This document shows, piece after piece, positions 55,523-64,000 of a stretch of 64,000 bases of DNA (positions are counted from its first letter, which is position 1; each line of letters opens with the position of its first letter). Source of the DNA: Zoogloea sp. (GTDB lineage: Bacteria; Pseudomonadota; Gammaproteobacteria; Burkholderiales; Rhodocyclaceae); the NCBI GenBank assembly GCA_016720685.1, contig JADKKC010000023.1, positions 1 to 64,000 on the forward strand. Direction: 5' to 3'. The notes under the pieces are model-generated. The model saw only the letters and a list, made by a program, of their open reading frames with translations, did not search any database and was not told the DNA's origin. Position numbers and translations under genes: made by a program.

Positions 55523-55843
55523 TCAGCCCTTCAGGCTGACCGACTCGCCCGACTGCTCGGACATGCAGCGAGACAACACAGCATAAAAATCGGCCTCGTC
55601 CCGCGTGCCAAGCCAGCGCCCGCCCACCGGACGGAAATGGAAGCCGCCAGACTTGGCGGCCAACCAGATTTCACGGGCGGCCGTGTGGCGGTTGACGATG
55701 ATCTTGGTGCCGTTGTCGAACTCCAGCTCCAGCACGCCGCCAGGCTTCACCTCGTAGTCAAAATCGGCCCCGCAGTGCTCCAGCAGGTTTTCCAGGCGCT
55801 CCAGTTCGGCGTCCGCCAATGCATTGAAATCTGCTTCATTCAT
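55523..55843 (-). CDS. cyaY: Iron donor protein CyaY (frataxin)
   Basis: This is a 106-residue frataxin homologue of normal size. The acidic first helix (NEADFNALADAELERLENLLEHC) and the strand segment VLELEFDNGTKIIVNRHTAAREIWLAAKSGGFHF are characteristic. It supplies iron to, or regulates, Fe-S cluster assembly in the cytoplasm. It is divergent from lptM-lysA, with a 47-bp gap. Confidence 0.94.
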   Translation of the reverse strand: MNEADFNALADAELERLENLLEHCGADFDYEVKPGGVLELEFDNGTKIIVNRHTAAREIWLAAKSGGFHFRPVGGRWLGTRDEADFYAVLSRCMSEQSGESVSLKG

Positions 55844-55890
55844 CGCCTTACCCCTTGATCTGTTAACATTCCCGCTTTTGCGCGGAACTC

Positions 55891-56088
55891 ATGCGAACCA
55901 TCGCCATTGCCGCCGCGGCATGCGGCCTGATTGTGCTGGGCGGCTGCGGCATCAAGGGGCCGCTCTACATCGCGCAGCCACCCAAACCGGTAGCCCGACC
56001 CGCTCCCCAGCCGACACCTGCCCCGGCGCCCACCCGGACACCGGGCGCCGATCATAACAAACCCGTCCCCCAGGATTCCGCCCAATGA
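55891..56088 (+). CDS. lptM: LPS translocon maturation chaperone LptM (YifL-like small lipoprotein)
   Basis: This is a 65-residue lipoprotein. The signal MRTIAIAAAACGLIVLGGC ends at lipidated Cys19 and is followed by the conserved GIKGPLY, then a Pro-rich tail. LptM binds LptDE and promotes correct disulfide formation in LptD. The position between cyaY and lysA matches other proteobacteria. Its stop overlaps the lysA ATG (ATGA). Confidence 0.9.
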   Translation: MRTIAIAAAACGLIVLGGCGIKGPLYIAQPPKPVARPAPQPTPAPAPTRTPGADHNKPVPQDSAQ

Positions 56089-57347
56089 CGACCACCCTGC
56101 CCATACCGACGCTCAAAGCCGGCCCCGCCGGCCTGACCCTCGAAGGGGTCGCCCTCGCCGACATCGCCGAACGCTTCGGCACCCCCACCTACGTTTACTC
56201 GCGTGCCGCACTCACCCAGGCCTACGAGGCCTACCAGCACGCCCTCGGCCTGCGCAAATCGCTCGTCTGCTACGCGGTCAAGGCCAACTCCAGCCTCGGG
56301 GTCCTGTCGGTTTTCGCCAGGCTCGGCGCCGGCTTCGACATCGTTTCCCGCGGCGAACTGGCCCGGGTGCTGGCCGCCGGTGGCGATGCCGGCAAGGTGA
56401 TCTTCTCGGGTGTCGGCAAGAGCGCCGACGAAATGCGCTACGCGCTGGAATCCGGCATTGGCTGCTTCAACGTCGAATCCGCCGCCGAACTCGACCGCCT
56501 TAACGAGGTGGCCGGGAGCATGGGCAAGCGCGCGCCGATCGCCTTCCGGGTCAACCCGGACGTCAATCCGAACACTCACCCCTACATTTCCACGGGCCTG
56601 CGCAGCAACAAGTTCGGCGTCGCCTTCACCGAAGCGCTCGACCTGTACCGCAAGGCCGCCAAGCTGCCGAACATCGAGATCAGCGGCATCGACTGCCACA
56701 TCGGCTCCCAGTTGCTCGATCCGGCGCCCATGGCCGAAGCCGCCGACAAAATTCTCGGCCTTGTGGACCAGCTTGCCCGCGAAGGCATCACGCTCGATCA
56801 CATCGACCTGGGCGGCGGGCTCGGCATTCGCTACCGCGACGAAGAACCGCCCACGCCCACCGAATACCTCAAGCCGCTGCTCGAACGTTTCGCCGGCCGC
56901 GACGAAGCACTGTGCTTCGAGCCGGGCCGCTCGCTGGTCGGCAACGCCGGTTTGCTGCTCACGCGCATCGAATACCTCAAGCCCGGCGTCGAAAAAAGCT
57001 TCGCGATCATCGACGCCGCCATGAACGACCTGGCTCGCCCGGCGCTTTACGACGCCTATCATGAGATCGTCGCAGTGGCCCCGCGCGCGCTGCCCGCCAC
57101 CCGCTACGAGGTGGTCGGCCCGATCTGCGAGAGCGGCGACTTCCTCGGCCATGACCGCGATCTGTCGGTTGAAACCGGCGACCTGCTGGCGATTCTTTCG
57201 GCCGGCGCCTACGGCATGACGATGAGCTCCAACTACAACACCCGCCCACGCGCCGCCGAGGTGCTGGTGGATGGCGACGAGGTTCACGTCATACGCGACC
57301 GCGAAACCCTCGAACACCTGCTGAAGGGCGAACGCCCGCTTCCGTAA
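56085..57347 (+). CDS. lysA: Diaminopimelate decarboxylase
   Basis: This is a 420-residue fold-III PLP enzyme, making lysine from meso-diaminopimelate. The PLP lysine is in VCYAVKANSSLGVL. Other motifs are CHIGSQLLDPAPM, DLGGGLGIRYRDEEPP, the phosphate-binding FEPGRSLVGNAG, and the C-terminal catalytic Cys in GPICESGDFLG. Translationally coupled to lptM. Confidence 0.96.
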   Translation: MTTTLPIPTLKAGPAGLTLEGVALADIAERFGTPTYVYSRAALTQAYEAYQHALGLRKSLVCYAVKANSSLGVLSVFARLGAGFDIVSRGELARVLAAGGDAGKVIFSGVGKSADEMRYALESGIGCFNVESAAELDRLNEVAGSMGKRAPIAFRVNPDVNPNTHPYISTGLRSNKFGVAFTEALDLYRKAAKLPNIEISGIDCHIGSQLLDPAPMAEAADKILGLVDQLAREGITLDHIDLGGGLGIRYRDEEPPTPTEYLKPLLERFAGRDEALCFEPGRSLVGNAGLLLTRIEYLKPGVEKSFAIIDAAMNDLARPALYDAYHEIVAVAPRALPATRYEVVGPICESGDFLGHDRDLSVETGDLLAILSAGAYGMTMSSNYNTRPRAAEVLVDGDEVHVIRDRETLEHLLKGERPLP

Positions 57348-57381
57348 CTCCTGCCCTGCCGCCAGCCCGAAGGCCCCGACC

Positions 57382-58497
57382 ATGCGTTTCGCCACCTGCG
57401 CTTCACTGATCATCGCCTTTGGGCTCGCCGGCTGCAGCAACAAACCCGACAACTCCGCCGCCAAGCCTGCCGGCCCGCCAGCCACGCTGATCACCACCGC
57501 CAAAGCATCGATTCTTGCACTGGATGTCACCGAGGACACCCTCGGTAGCCTCGAAGCGCTGATCGACCCGAAGATCGGTGCCGAAGTGGCCGGTCGCGTC
57601 ATCGCCGTCTCGGCCCACAGCGGCGATCGCGTAAAAAAGGGCCAACTCCTGGCCGAGCTGGATGCCAGCGATTTCCAGATCCAGGGCCAGTCCGACGCCG
57701 CCGAAATCAGCCGCCTCGAAGCCCTGTCCAGCCAGGCCGAACGCTTCGCCGAGCGCCAGCAAAGCCTCGTCGCCAAGGGCTTCATCTCGCAAAACGGAGC
57801 CGACGACAGCCTCGCCCAGCGCAACGCCTTGCGGGCCCAGCTGGCCACCGCCAGGGCCCGCAGCGGCGCGACCCGCAACAACCTCGGCCGCACCAAGGTG
57901 GTCGCGCCGATGGATGGCATCATCGAAACCCAGATCGTCTCCCCTGGCGACTACGTAAAAGTGGGCGACCCGCTGTTCCGCCTGGTTTCCAACCGCGTGC
58001 TGCGCGCCCACCTGCCCTTTCCCGAATCCGCCGCCGCCCGCATCCGTGCCGGCCAGACGGTACGCCTTCGCCTGCCGCACCTGCCCGGCAGCGTCATCAC
58101 CGGTCACGTCGAGGACGTGAAGCCCACCGTCAACGAAGCCAGCCGCGCCCTCGACGTGCTGGTGCGCGTCACCAACGACGGCAGCCTGCTGTCGGGCGGC
58201 ACCGTCAATGCCTCCATCGTCACCGGCAGCAAGCCGGCCGCCGTCGTGGTGGCCGAGCAAAGCGTCGTGCTGCGCCCCGCCGGCAAGGTGGTCTATGTCA
58301 TCGCCGACGGCAAGGCCAGCCAGCGGATTGTCGAGGCCGGCGTCAAGCAGGGCGGCCGCATCGAGATCGTCAAGGGCCTCGCTGCCGGTGAAATCGTGGC
58401 CGAAGACGGCGCCGGGTTCCTCACCGACGGCGCCGCCGTCAATGTCAAGCCCGCCCAGCCTGCCGCACGCGCCATCCCGGTTGCCGCCAAACCATGA
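57382..58497 (+). CDS. RND efflux periplasmic adaptor (membrane fusion lipoprotein)
   Basis: This is a 371-residue protein. The signal peptide ends LAGC (Cys18), so it is lipid-anchored to the inner membrane. A biotinyl-lipoyl-like half (EVAGRVIAVSAHSGDRVKKGQLLAELDASDF) precedes a short helical hairpin, the second lipoyl half (VVAPMDGIIETQIVSPGDYVKVGDPL) and the beta-barrel region. It joins the RND pump to an outer-membrane channel. The stop overlaps the pump gene (ATGA). No outer-membrane factor gene lies nearby, so a TolC-like protein encoded elsewhere is presumably used. Confidence 0.9.
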   Translation: MRFATCASLIIAFGLAGCSNKPDNSAAKPAGPPATLITTAKASILALDVTEDTLGSLEALIDPKIGAEVAGRVIAVSAHSGDRVKKGQLLAELDASDFQIQGQSDAAEISRLEALSSQAERFAERQQSLVAKGFISQNGADDSLAQRNALRAQLATARARSGATRNNLGRTKVVAPMDGIIETQIVSPGDYVKVGDPLFRLVSNRVLRAHLPFPESAAARIRAGQTVRLRLPHLPGSVITGHVEDVKPTVNEASRALDVLVRVTNDGSLLSGGTVNASIVTGSKPAAVVVAEQSVVLRPAGKVVYVIADGKASQRIVEAGVKQGGRIEIVKGLAAGEIVAEDGAGFLTDGAAVNVKPAQPAARAIPVAAKP

Positions 58498-61400
58498 CGC
58501 TGCCCGAACTTTCCATCAAGCGCCACGTTCTGGCGTGGATGATGAGCGCCGTGCTGGTGCTGGTCGGCGTCATCGGCTACCAGCGGGTCGGCATGGACCG
58601 CTTTCCCCAGATCGAATTTCCGGTCATCTCGATCACCACCACGCTGAAGGGCGCCAACCCCGACATCGTCGATTCGAGCATCACCAACGTCATCGAATCG
58701 GCCGTCAACAGCGTGCCGGGCATCGAGCACGTGCAATCCAGCTCGTCGCCGGGCGTCTCGACGGTGAACATCACCTTCTCTCTCGAGAAGAAGGTGGACG
58801 TGGCCTTCAACGAGATCCAGTCCAAGGTCAACCAGGTGCTCCGCCGCCTGCCCAAGGATGTGGACCCGCCGGTCGTCGCCAAGGTCGAAACCAACGCCCA
58901 ACCCATCATGTGGCTGGCCCTGCAGGGCGACCGCACCCAGCAGCAGCTCAACCAGTACGCCATCAACGTCCTCAAGAAGCGCCTCGAAACCATCGACGGC
59001 GTCGGCGAGGTGCGCCTCGGCGGACGCCGCGACCGCACCATCCGGGTCAATCTGCGGCCCGACCGCATGGCGGCCCACAAGATCACCGCCCAGGACATCT
59101 CCGACGCCTTCGCCAAGGAACACGTCCAGCTCGCCGGCGGCTTCGTGGTTGGGCAGACGACCGAAAGCCTGGTCAAGCTGGATCTCGAATTCCACCGGGT
59201 CGACGATCTGCGCAGCCTCATCGTGGCCTTCCGCGAAAAATCCCCGGTGCGCCTCGGCGACGTGGCCGAGATCGAGGACGGCCTCACCGACAACCGCCAA
59301 CTGGCCCGCTTCAACGGCAAAACCACCGTCGGCCTGGGCCTCGTCAAGATCGCCAACGCCAACACGGTGGCCATCACCGAGCGCATCCTGGCCCGCGTGG
59401 ACAACGAACTGCGCCCGGCCCTGCCGCCCGGCATGAGCCTGTCGGTCGTGTCCAACGATGCGGTGTTCATCCTCGAAATCGTGAACTCCCTCAAGGAACA
59501 CCTGATCGAGGGCACATTGCTTGCGGCGCTGGTGGTGTGGTTCTTCCTGCGCTCGGTGCGCTCCACGCTGATCATCTCGCTGGCCATCCCGGTGTCGCTG
59601 ATGGGCGCCATCGCGGTGATCTACTTCGCCGGCTTCACGCTCAACTCCCTCACCTTGCTGGCTCTTTTGCTGCTCATCGGCGTGGTGGTGGACGATGCCA
59701 TCGTGGTGCTCGAAAACATCTTCCGCCACCGGGAAGAACTCGACCCCGACCCGGTTTCCGCCGCCATCAACGGCAGCAATGAAGTGGTTTTCGCGGTCAT
59801 GGCGGCCACCCTGTCACTGGTCTGCATCTTTGCGCCCGTGGCCTTCATCTCGGGGATCATCGGGCAGTTCTTCCGCAGCTTCGCGCTGGTGGTCACCTTT
59901 GGCGTGGTGGTGTCGCTGTTCGTCTCGCTGACCCTCACACCCATGCTGTGCGCCCGTTATCTCAAGGTCGAAAAGCAGCACGGCCCCATCTACCGGGCCT
60001 TCGACCGCCTGTTCGAGGGCATGGACTCGCTTTACGTACGCCTGCTCGAAGGCGCGCTCACCCACCGCCTGTGGGTGCTGCTGGCAACCGTCGCAGTGGT
60101 CGCGTCGAGCGCCTTCTTCTTTGCCAACGTCGGCAAGGCCTTCTCCCCGGAACAGGACGAAGGCCGCTTCCTGGTATCCGTGCGCACGCCGCTCGGCTCC
60201 AGCATCGACTACACCGACGCCCGGCTGCGCGAGGTCGAAGCCATCCTCGACGGCCATCCGGAAGTCCGCTCCGAATTCGTCCTGATCGGCCTCGGCACCG
60301 CCGGGCAGGTGAACCAGGGCACCGTGGTGGTGCGCATGGCGCCGCGGGAAGAGCGCAGCGTCAAGCAGCAGGACATCATCGTGCTGCTGCGCAAGGAATT
60401 TGCCCAGATTGCCGGCGCGCGGGTTTTTGCCGCGCCCTACCCGATGGTCCAGGGCCAGCGCGGCGAGCCTCTGCAGTTCGTGCTCACCGGCGAAAACCTG
60501 CAGGAACTCGGTCGCCACGCCGTCGCGCTGCAGCGCAAGCTCGCCACCGTCAGCGGCCTCGGCCGCATCGACACCGACCTGCAGCTCGACCTGCCCCAGC
60601 TGATCTTCGCCCCCGACCGCCTGCGCATCGCCGATGCGGCCCTGTCCACCCAGGACGTGGCGCTGGCCATCAACATGCTGACCGGCGGCGTCGATCTCGC
60701 CAAATATAACGACGAGCCCGGCGACGGCCAGCGCTACGACATCCGCGTCAAGGCGAAGGAAGGCACCTTCACCCAGCCGGCCGACCTGTCGAAGATCTTC
60801 CTGCGCAACAAGAGCGGCGAGCTGGTGCGCCTCGACAGCGTGGCGACTTTCCGCGAAGCCCTCGGCCCGGCCATCGTCGGGCGCTTCGACCTGCAGTACT
60901 CCGCCACCTTTTTCGCCTCCCCGACGATGCCGCTGGGCGAGGCGGTCGAGATCGTCAAACAGACCGCCGCCGAAATGCTGCCCACCGGCTACCAGGTCAA
61001 GCTGATCGGCCAGGCCGAGGAGTTCGGCAAGACGCAGAAATACATGACCTTCACCTTCGCGCTGGCCATGACCCTGCTCTACATGGTGCTGGCCAGCCAG
61101 TTCAACAGCTTCCTGCAGCCCGCCATCGTCATGCTGGCCCAGCCGCTGGCGATCGTCGGCGGCGTGGCGGCCCTGTGGCTGACCGGCCAGACCCTCAACA
61201 TCTACTCGATGATCGGTCTCGTGCTGCTGATCGGCCTGGTGGCTAAAAACTCCATCCTGCTGGTCGACCTCACCAACCAGCGCCGCGCCGAAGGCCTCCG
61301 GGTGGACGCGGCGCTGCGCAACGCCTGCCCGATCCGGATGCGCCCGGTGCTGATGACCTCGATGACGGTGATCCTGGCCCTTGCCCCGGCAGCGGCCGGC

Positions 61401-61547
61401 CTTGGCGCCGGCAACGAAACCAACCAGCCGCTGGCCATCGCGGTAATCGGCGGCATGGTCAGCTCGACCCTGCTGACGCTGGTGGTGGTGCCGGCGGTGT
61501 ATTCGCTGCTGGAAGGCTGGCGCGAACGGCGCCGGGCTGCGGTGTAG
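58494..61547 (+). CDS. RND-family efflux transporter permease (HAE1-like)
   Basis: This is a 1017-residue inner-membrane proton antiporter with the usual 12 helices and two large periplasmic loops. It starts with a first helix preceded by LPELSIKRHVLAWM. The proton-relay Asp pair lies in TM4 (LLLLIGVVVDDAIVVLENIFRHREE). TM11-12 contains GLVAKNSILLVDLTNQRR. It is closer to the hydrophobe/amphiphile pumps than to metal pumps, since the CusA methionine pattern is not seen. The substrate cannot be told from sequence. A bidirectional terminator follows. Confidence 0.92.
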   Translation: MTLPELSIKRHVLAWMMSAVLVLVGVIGYQRVGMDRFPQIEFPVISITTTLKGANPDIVDSSITNVIESAVNSVPGIEHVQSSSSPGVSTVNITFSLEKKVDVAFNEIQSKVNQVLRRLPKDVDPPVVAKVETNAQPIMWLALQGDRTQQQLNQYAINVLKKRLETIDGVGEVRLGGRRDRTIRVNLRPDRMAAHKITAQDISDAFAKEHVQLAGGFVVGQTTESLVKLDLEFHRVDDLRSLIVAFREKSPVRLGDVAEIEDGLTDNRQLARFNGKTTVGLGLVKIANANTVAITERILARVDNELRPALPPGMSLSVVSNDAVFILEIVNSLKEHLIEGTLLAALVVWFFLRSVRSTLIISLAIPVSLMGAIAVIYFAGFTLNSLTLLALLLLIGVVVDDAIVVLENIFRHREELDPDPVSAAINGSNEVVFAVMAATLSLVCIFAPVAFISGIIGQFFRSFALVVTFGVVVSLFVSLTLTPMLCARYLKVEKQHGPIYRAFDRLFEGMDSLYVRLLEGALTHRLWVLLATVAVVASSAFFFANVGKAFSPEQDEGRFLVSVRTPLGSSIDYTDARLREVEAILDGHPEVRSEFVLIGLGTAGQVNQGTVVVRMAPREERSVKQQDIIVLLRKEFAQIAGARVFAAPYPMVQGQRGEPLQFVLTGENLQELGRHAVALQRKLATVSGLGRIDTDLQLDLPQLIFAPDRLRIADAALSTQDVALAINMLTGGVDLAKYNDEPGDGQRYDIRVKAKEGTFTQPADLSKIFLRNKSGELVRLDSVATFREALGPAIVGRFDLQYSATFFASPTMPLGEAVEIVKQTAAEMLPTGYQVKLIGQAEEFGKTQKYMTFTFALAMTLLYMVLASQFNSFLQPAIVMLAQPLAIVGGVAALWLTGQTLNIYSMIGLVLLIGLVAKNSILLVDLTNQRRAEGLRVDAALRNACPIRMRPVLMTSMTVILALAPAAAGLGAGNETNQPLAIAVIGGMVSSTLLTLVVVPAVYSLLEGWRERRRAAV

Positions 61548-61572
61548 CTGACGATCCAGATCCCGCCCAACA

Positions 61573-61611
61573 AAAAGCCGATCGTTGCAAATCAAGCAAC
61601 AATCGGCTTTT
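61573..61611. terminator. Bidirectional terminator
   Basis: AAAAGCCGAT...ATCGGCTTTT plus an inner GTTGC/GCAAC forms a 15-bp stem with one mismatch and a 7-nt loop. It has A-run and T-run edges on both strands, between the convergent RND gene and the exonuclease gene. Confidence 0.9.
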
Positions 61612-61641
61612 ATGCTTCGGGCAACAGCCCGCCCAAAAAAT

Positions 61642-63042
61642 CTATAGCGGCGTAACGGCGCTACGTCCGGCCGGCGTATCGAGCCAGCGCAACAGGATGC
61701 GGTAGGTGTTCAGCTCGAAAACCCGGGCCGGTGGCGCCTCGAGCAGGCCAGCCAGCTCGGACTCGTCCGTCACGCTGCCCAGCAGGCACCAGCGATCCAC
61801 CAGATGCACCGCGCTGCGGCCGCTCTCGGCGTGGTGTTCGCGGATCGCCACCGGGCCGGGCCACGGCCAGCGGCGGATGCGCAGGCTTTCGAGCACCTTC
61901 AGCAAACGCTCGTCGTGGGCGGCGTGATCTTCCTTGCCGGCACACACGCCGGCGCAGCGCTTCATCTGATGGGCCAGGCACGCGCCATCGCCCCACGGCT
62001 CGATGCCGATGCGGCGCGGACACAGCTTGTAAAGAATAGCCAGTTCGCGCAGGGCGTTGTCGGCCTCCTTTTTGGTGCGGAAGGAACCGTAGAGCACCTC
62101 CCAGTCGGCCGGGTCACTGCCGTTGAGCAACTCGCGGACGAGCACGGGGCCACGCTTCCTGGCCGGGTCGTAGCGCAGCCCGAAAACGACGTCGGTGTCG
62201 CGCAACTGGCGGTTCTCGGCAGGCTTTTTCTCAATGACGAGACGCGCTTCCAGCAACAGTGCGCCAAGCTCGCCGGCGGTCTGCTGCCACTCGACGCGGC
62301 GCACCTGTTGGGCGAGCTTGGCCTCCTTGCCGCTGCGGTGATCGGACGAAAAATGGCCCATCACGCGCGAACGCAGGCTGACGCTCTTGCCGATGTAGAG
62401 CGGCAGATCATTCTCGCCGTAGAACAGATAGACGCCCGGCCCTTCCGGCAGACCTTCGAGCACGCCTTCAGGCAGGCCGGCCGGACGGCTTGGCGCCTTC
62501 ATGGCCTTGACGATGGCGGTATCGAGCACGTCGCGCTCGAACTGGCCGGCAATCAGGCCTGCAAACTGGTGGAGCGCCTCGGTGTCGCCCATCGCGCGGT
62601 GGCGGGCAGTGCACACGAGGCCATGGCGTTCGATCAGCGCATCGAGCCCGTGACGGTGGTGCTGGGGAAACAGCGCCCGCGAGAGCTTGACGGTGCACAG
62701 CACCGGCGCGTCGAACGTCTCGCCGATGCGGCTGAATTCGTTCTTGATGAAACCGTAATCGAAGCGCGCGTTGTGGGCGACGAAAACGCAATCGTCGAAA
62801 AGCGCACGGATGCCGTCCGCCAGCTCGGAAAAAGCTGGCGCATCGGCGACCATTGCGTCGGAAATGCCGACCAGGGACTGGATATTCGGTGGAATCGGCC
62901 GGCCCGGATTGACCAGGCTGGACCAGCGTTCGACAAGCTCACCGTCTTCGACCCGCAGGATCGCAATTTCGGTGATCCGATCGACCACCGGATTGGCGCC
63001 GGTGGTTTCAACGTCGATAAAGGCGAGTTTCGGGGCTAGCAA
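61642..63042 (-). CDS. DEDDh 3'-5' exonuclease / GIY-YIG nuclease fusion
   Basis: A protein of about 466 residues. The N-terminal DnaQ-type exonuclease has Exo I AFIDVETTGANP, Exo II VAHNARFDYGFIKNEF and Exo III HRAMGDTEA. After a linker, GPGVYLFYGENDLPLYIGKSVSLRSRVMGHF is the GIY-YIG fold of UvrC/Cho-type incision nucleases, followed by a Cys-containing KLCPRRIGIEPWGDGACLAHQMKRCAGVCAG segment like UvrC. It probably acts in DNA repair. No ATG suits: the frame is open into the upstream DUF3460 gene, and a TTG at 63042, just after that gene's stop, is the best guess. Confidence 0.82.
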   Translation of the reverse strand: MLAPKLAFIDVETTGANPVVDRITEIAILRVEDGELVERWSSLVNPGRPIPPNIQSLVGISDAMVADAPAFSELADGIRALFDDCVFVAHNARFDYGFIKNEFSRIGETFDAPVLCTVKLSRALFPQHHRHGLDALIERHGLVCTARHRAMGDTEALHQFAGLIAGQFERDVLDTAIVKAMKAPSRPAGLPEGVLEGLPEGPGVYLFYGENDLPLYIGKSVSLRSRVMGHFSSDHRSGKEAKLAQQVRRVEWQQTAGELGALLLEARLVIEKKPAENRQLRDTDVVFGLRYDPARKRGPVLVRELLNGSDPADWEVLYGSFRTKKEADNALRELAILYKLCPRRIGIEPWGDGACLAHQMKRCAGVCAGKEDHAAHDERLLKVLESLRIRRWPWPGPVAIREHHAESGRSAVHLVDRWCLLGSVTDESELAGLLEAPPARVFELNTYRILLRWLDTPAGRSAVTPL

Positions 63043-63050
63043 TCCGCGTG

Positions 63051-63239
63051 TCAGCTTTCCGTGGCGTACGGGTAGGCCTTGTTCGGCACCTTGCCGGCGG
63101 CAAACTCGCGCTGGGTTTCCTGGGTCTGGGGCCTGTCCCACCAGAGGGCGCGGCCTTTTTTCTGCTCTTCGATCTCTTCAGGATGCTTGGCCATCCATTC
63201 GCGCATGAACTTGGTGTGCTCGGATTCGTAAATTGCCAT
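63051..63239 (-). CDS. DUF3460 family protein
   Basis: This is a 62-residue, highly charged small protein (MAIYESEHTKFMREWMAKHPEE...GRALWWDRPQ) matching the betaproteobacterial DUF3460 family. No signal peptide or membrane helix. Function unknown. It lies 59 bp after the relA/spoT-family gene and just ahead of the exonuclease gene, in the same direction. AGGGAG precedes the ATG. Confidence 0.85.
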   Translation of the reverse strand: MAIYESEHTKFMREWMAKHPEEIEEQKKGRALWWDRPQTQETQREFAAGKVPNKAYPYATES

Positions 63240-63298
63240 CTGTGTTCTCCCTTTTTAGCGGCGTAAATTCTGACAGCCCGGCGTTTCCCGGCTGTCTC

Positions 63299-64000
63299 TC
63301 AGCTTGCTTTCTGGTCACCCTTGACGCGGGTGATGCGCACCACTTCGGGAATGCTGCGCATGCCCCGGATAACCTTGGCCAGGTGCAGCCTGTGGGTGAC
63401 CTGCACGGTGATGTAAAGCGTTGAATACGTGCCCTGCTCGCCGTCGGTGCTGACATTCTGGATGTTGCATTCCTCGCCGGCGATGGCGTTGGCCACCTTG
63501 CCCAGCACGCCCCGCACGTTCTGTGTGAGCAGGCGCAGGGTGACGTCGAACAGGCGATCGGTGTTCGTCTCCCATTCGACATCGATCCAGCGGTCACGCT
63601 CGCTGCGCAGCTTGCGGGCCAGCGGGCAGTCATGCATGTGCACTTCGAGTCCCTGGCCCTTGCGGATGATGCCGACGATCGGATCACCGGGAATCGGCCG
63701 GCAACAGCGCGCCAGCTGGACGGCCACACCTTCGGTGCCGCGGATCAGGATGGCGCCGGCGGGCTTGGGCTTGACCACGTCGGCGCGGCCGGATTCGGCG
63801 TCCTGGATTTCGGCCAGGCGCCGCGCAACAATGGCCGGCAGGCGGCGCCCGAGGCCGATATCGGCCATCAGCTCCTTGCGGGTGGGCAGCGTGAACTCCC
63901 TCAGGAAACGGTCCCATGCAAAGGTGCTGACCTGGCCCAGCGTAAGGCCATGGGGCCGCAGGGCCTGGTTGAGCAGGCGCTCGCCGAGGGTCGAGGCTTC
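63299..64000 (-). CDS. RelA/SpoT family (p)ppGpp synthetase/hydrolase, C-terminal 233 residues (5' end outside window)
   Basis: The frame is open to the window edge. It shows the regulatory half of a long RSH enzyme: a helical region (GERLLNQALRPHGLTLGQVSTFAWDRFL), the zinc-finger/RIS-like segment with AVQLARCCRPIPGDPIVGIIRKGQGLEVHMHDCPLA (conserved Cys-Cys and His), and a C-terminal ACT domain (VTLRLLTQNVRGVLGKVANAIAGEECNIQNVSTDGEQG). SpoT is more likely than RelA because of the well-conserved CC motif and the neighbourhood, but the catalytic half needed to decide is not in the window. Confidence 0.88.
   Translation of the reverse strand, partial: EASTLGERLLNQALRPHGLTLGQVSTFAWDRFLREFTLPTRKELMADIGLGRRLPAIVARRLAEIQDAESGRADVVKPKPAGAILIRGTEGVAVQLARCCRPIPGDPIVGIIRKGQGLEVHMHDCPLARKLRSERDRWIDVEWETNTDRLFDVTLRLLTQNVRGVLGKVANAIAGEECNIQNVSTDGEQGTYSTLYITVQVTHRLHLAKVIRGMRSIPEVVRITRVKGDQKAS

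Overview
The window is high-GC chromosomal DNA from a betaproteobacterium. The run pilMNOPQ, a Big_1 lipoprotein, aroK, aroB, dgt, gltB, gltD is a betaproteobacterial arrangement, and the MaoC-phosphotransacetylase fusion next to ackA, the DUF3460 gene and the OsmC-YcaO fusion fit Rhodocyclales-type genomes (inference from gene content; no marker gene was compared). No rRNA, tRNA or CRISPR was found.

1-6.1 kb: a minus-strand pair, a giant CHAT-domain protein with two alpha/beta-hydrolase domains followed by a partial M15-type peptidase. 6.4-7.5 kb: a methyltransferase. 7.6-10.75 kb: three tandem, visibly lower-GC lipoprotein genes, the third frameshifted. 10.8-18.8 kb: an aromatic-catabolism neighbourhood with a GntR/FCD regulator and its candidate palindromic operator, an orphan ABC substrate-binding protein, a TfdB-like flavin monooxygenase, and a divergent operon (PaaI-type thioesterase, GST, HCCA-isomerase-like protein, MFS transporter) facing a LysR regulator. 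The binding protein, MFS and LysR genes each carry a one-base frameshift. 19.3-22.9 kb: the oxidative pentose phosphate operon gnd-zwf-pgl, preceded by a decayed cupin gene. 23.4-25.6 kb: a frameshifted OsmC-YcaO gene.

25759-29185 is the most striking region. A 3.4-kb segment just downstream of glmS is bounded by 26-bp imperfect terminal inverted repeats (TGACT...AGTCA) and a 5-bp direct repeat (CCTGA), with further copies of a GTC-containing motif just inside each end. It holds no transposase. It holds three exported proteins: a Het-C-like protein and two HExxH metallopeptidases, arranged divergently. It looks like a non-autonomous transposon that separated glmS from its terminator.

29.2-64 kb is intact housekeeping DNA: glmU-glmS (UDP-GlcNAc synthesis), pta-ackA, a J-domain-like protein, gltBD (glutamate synthase), dgt, aroKB (shikimate pathway), a Big_1 lipoprotein, the type IV pilus alignment and secretin genes pilMNOPQ (pilN has an in-frame amber codon 30 codons before its expected end), divergent ponA (PBP1A), cyaY, lptM-lysA, an RND efflux pair, an exonuclease/GIY-YIG fusion, a DUF3460 protein and the 3' end of a relA/spoT-family gene cut by the window edge.
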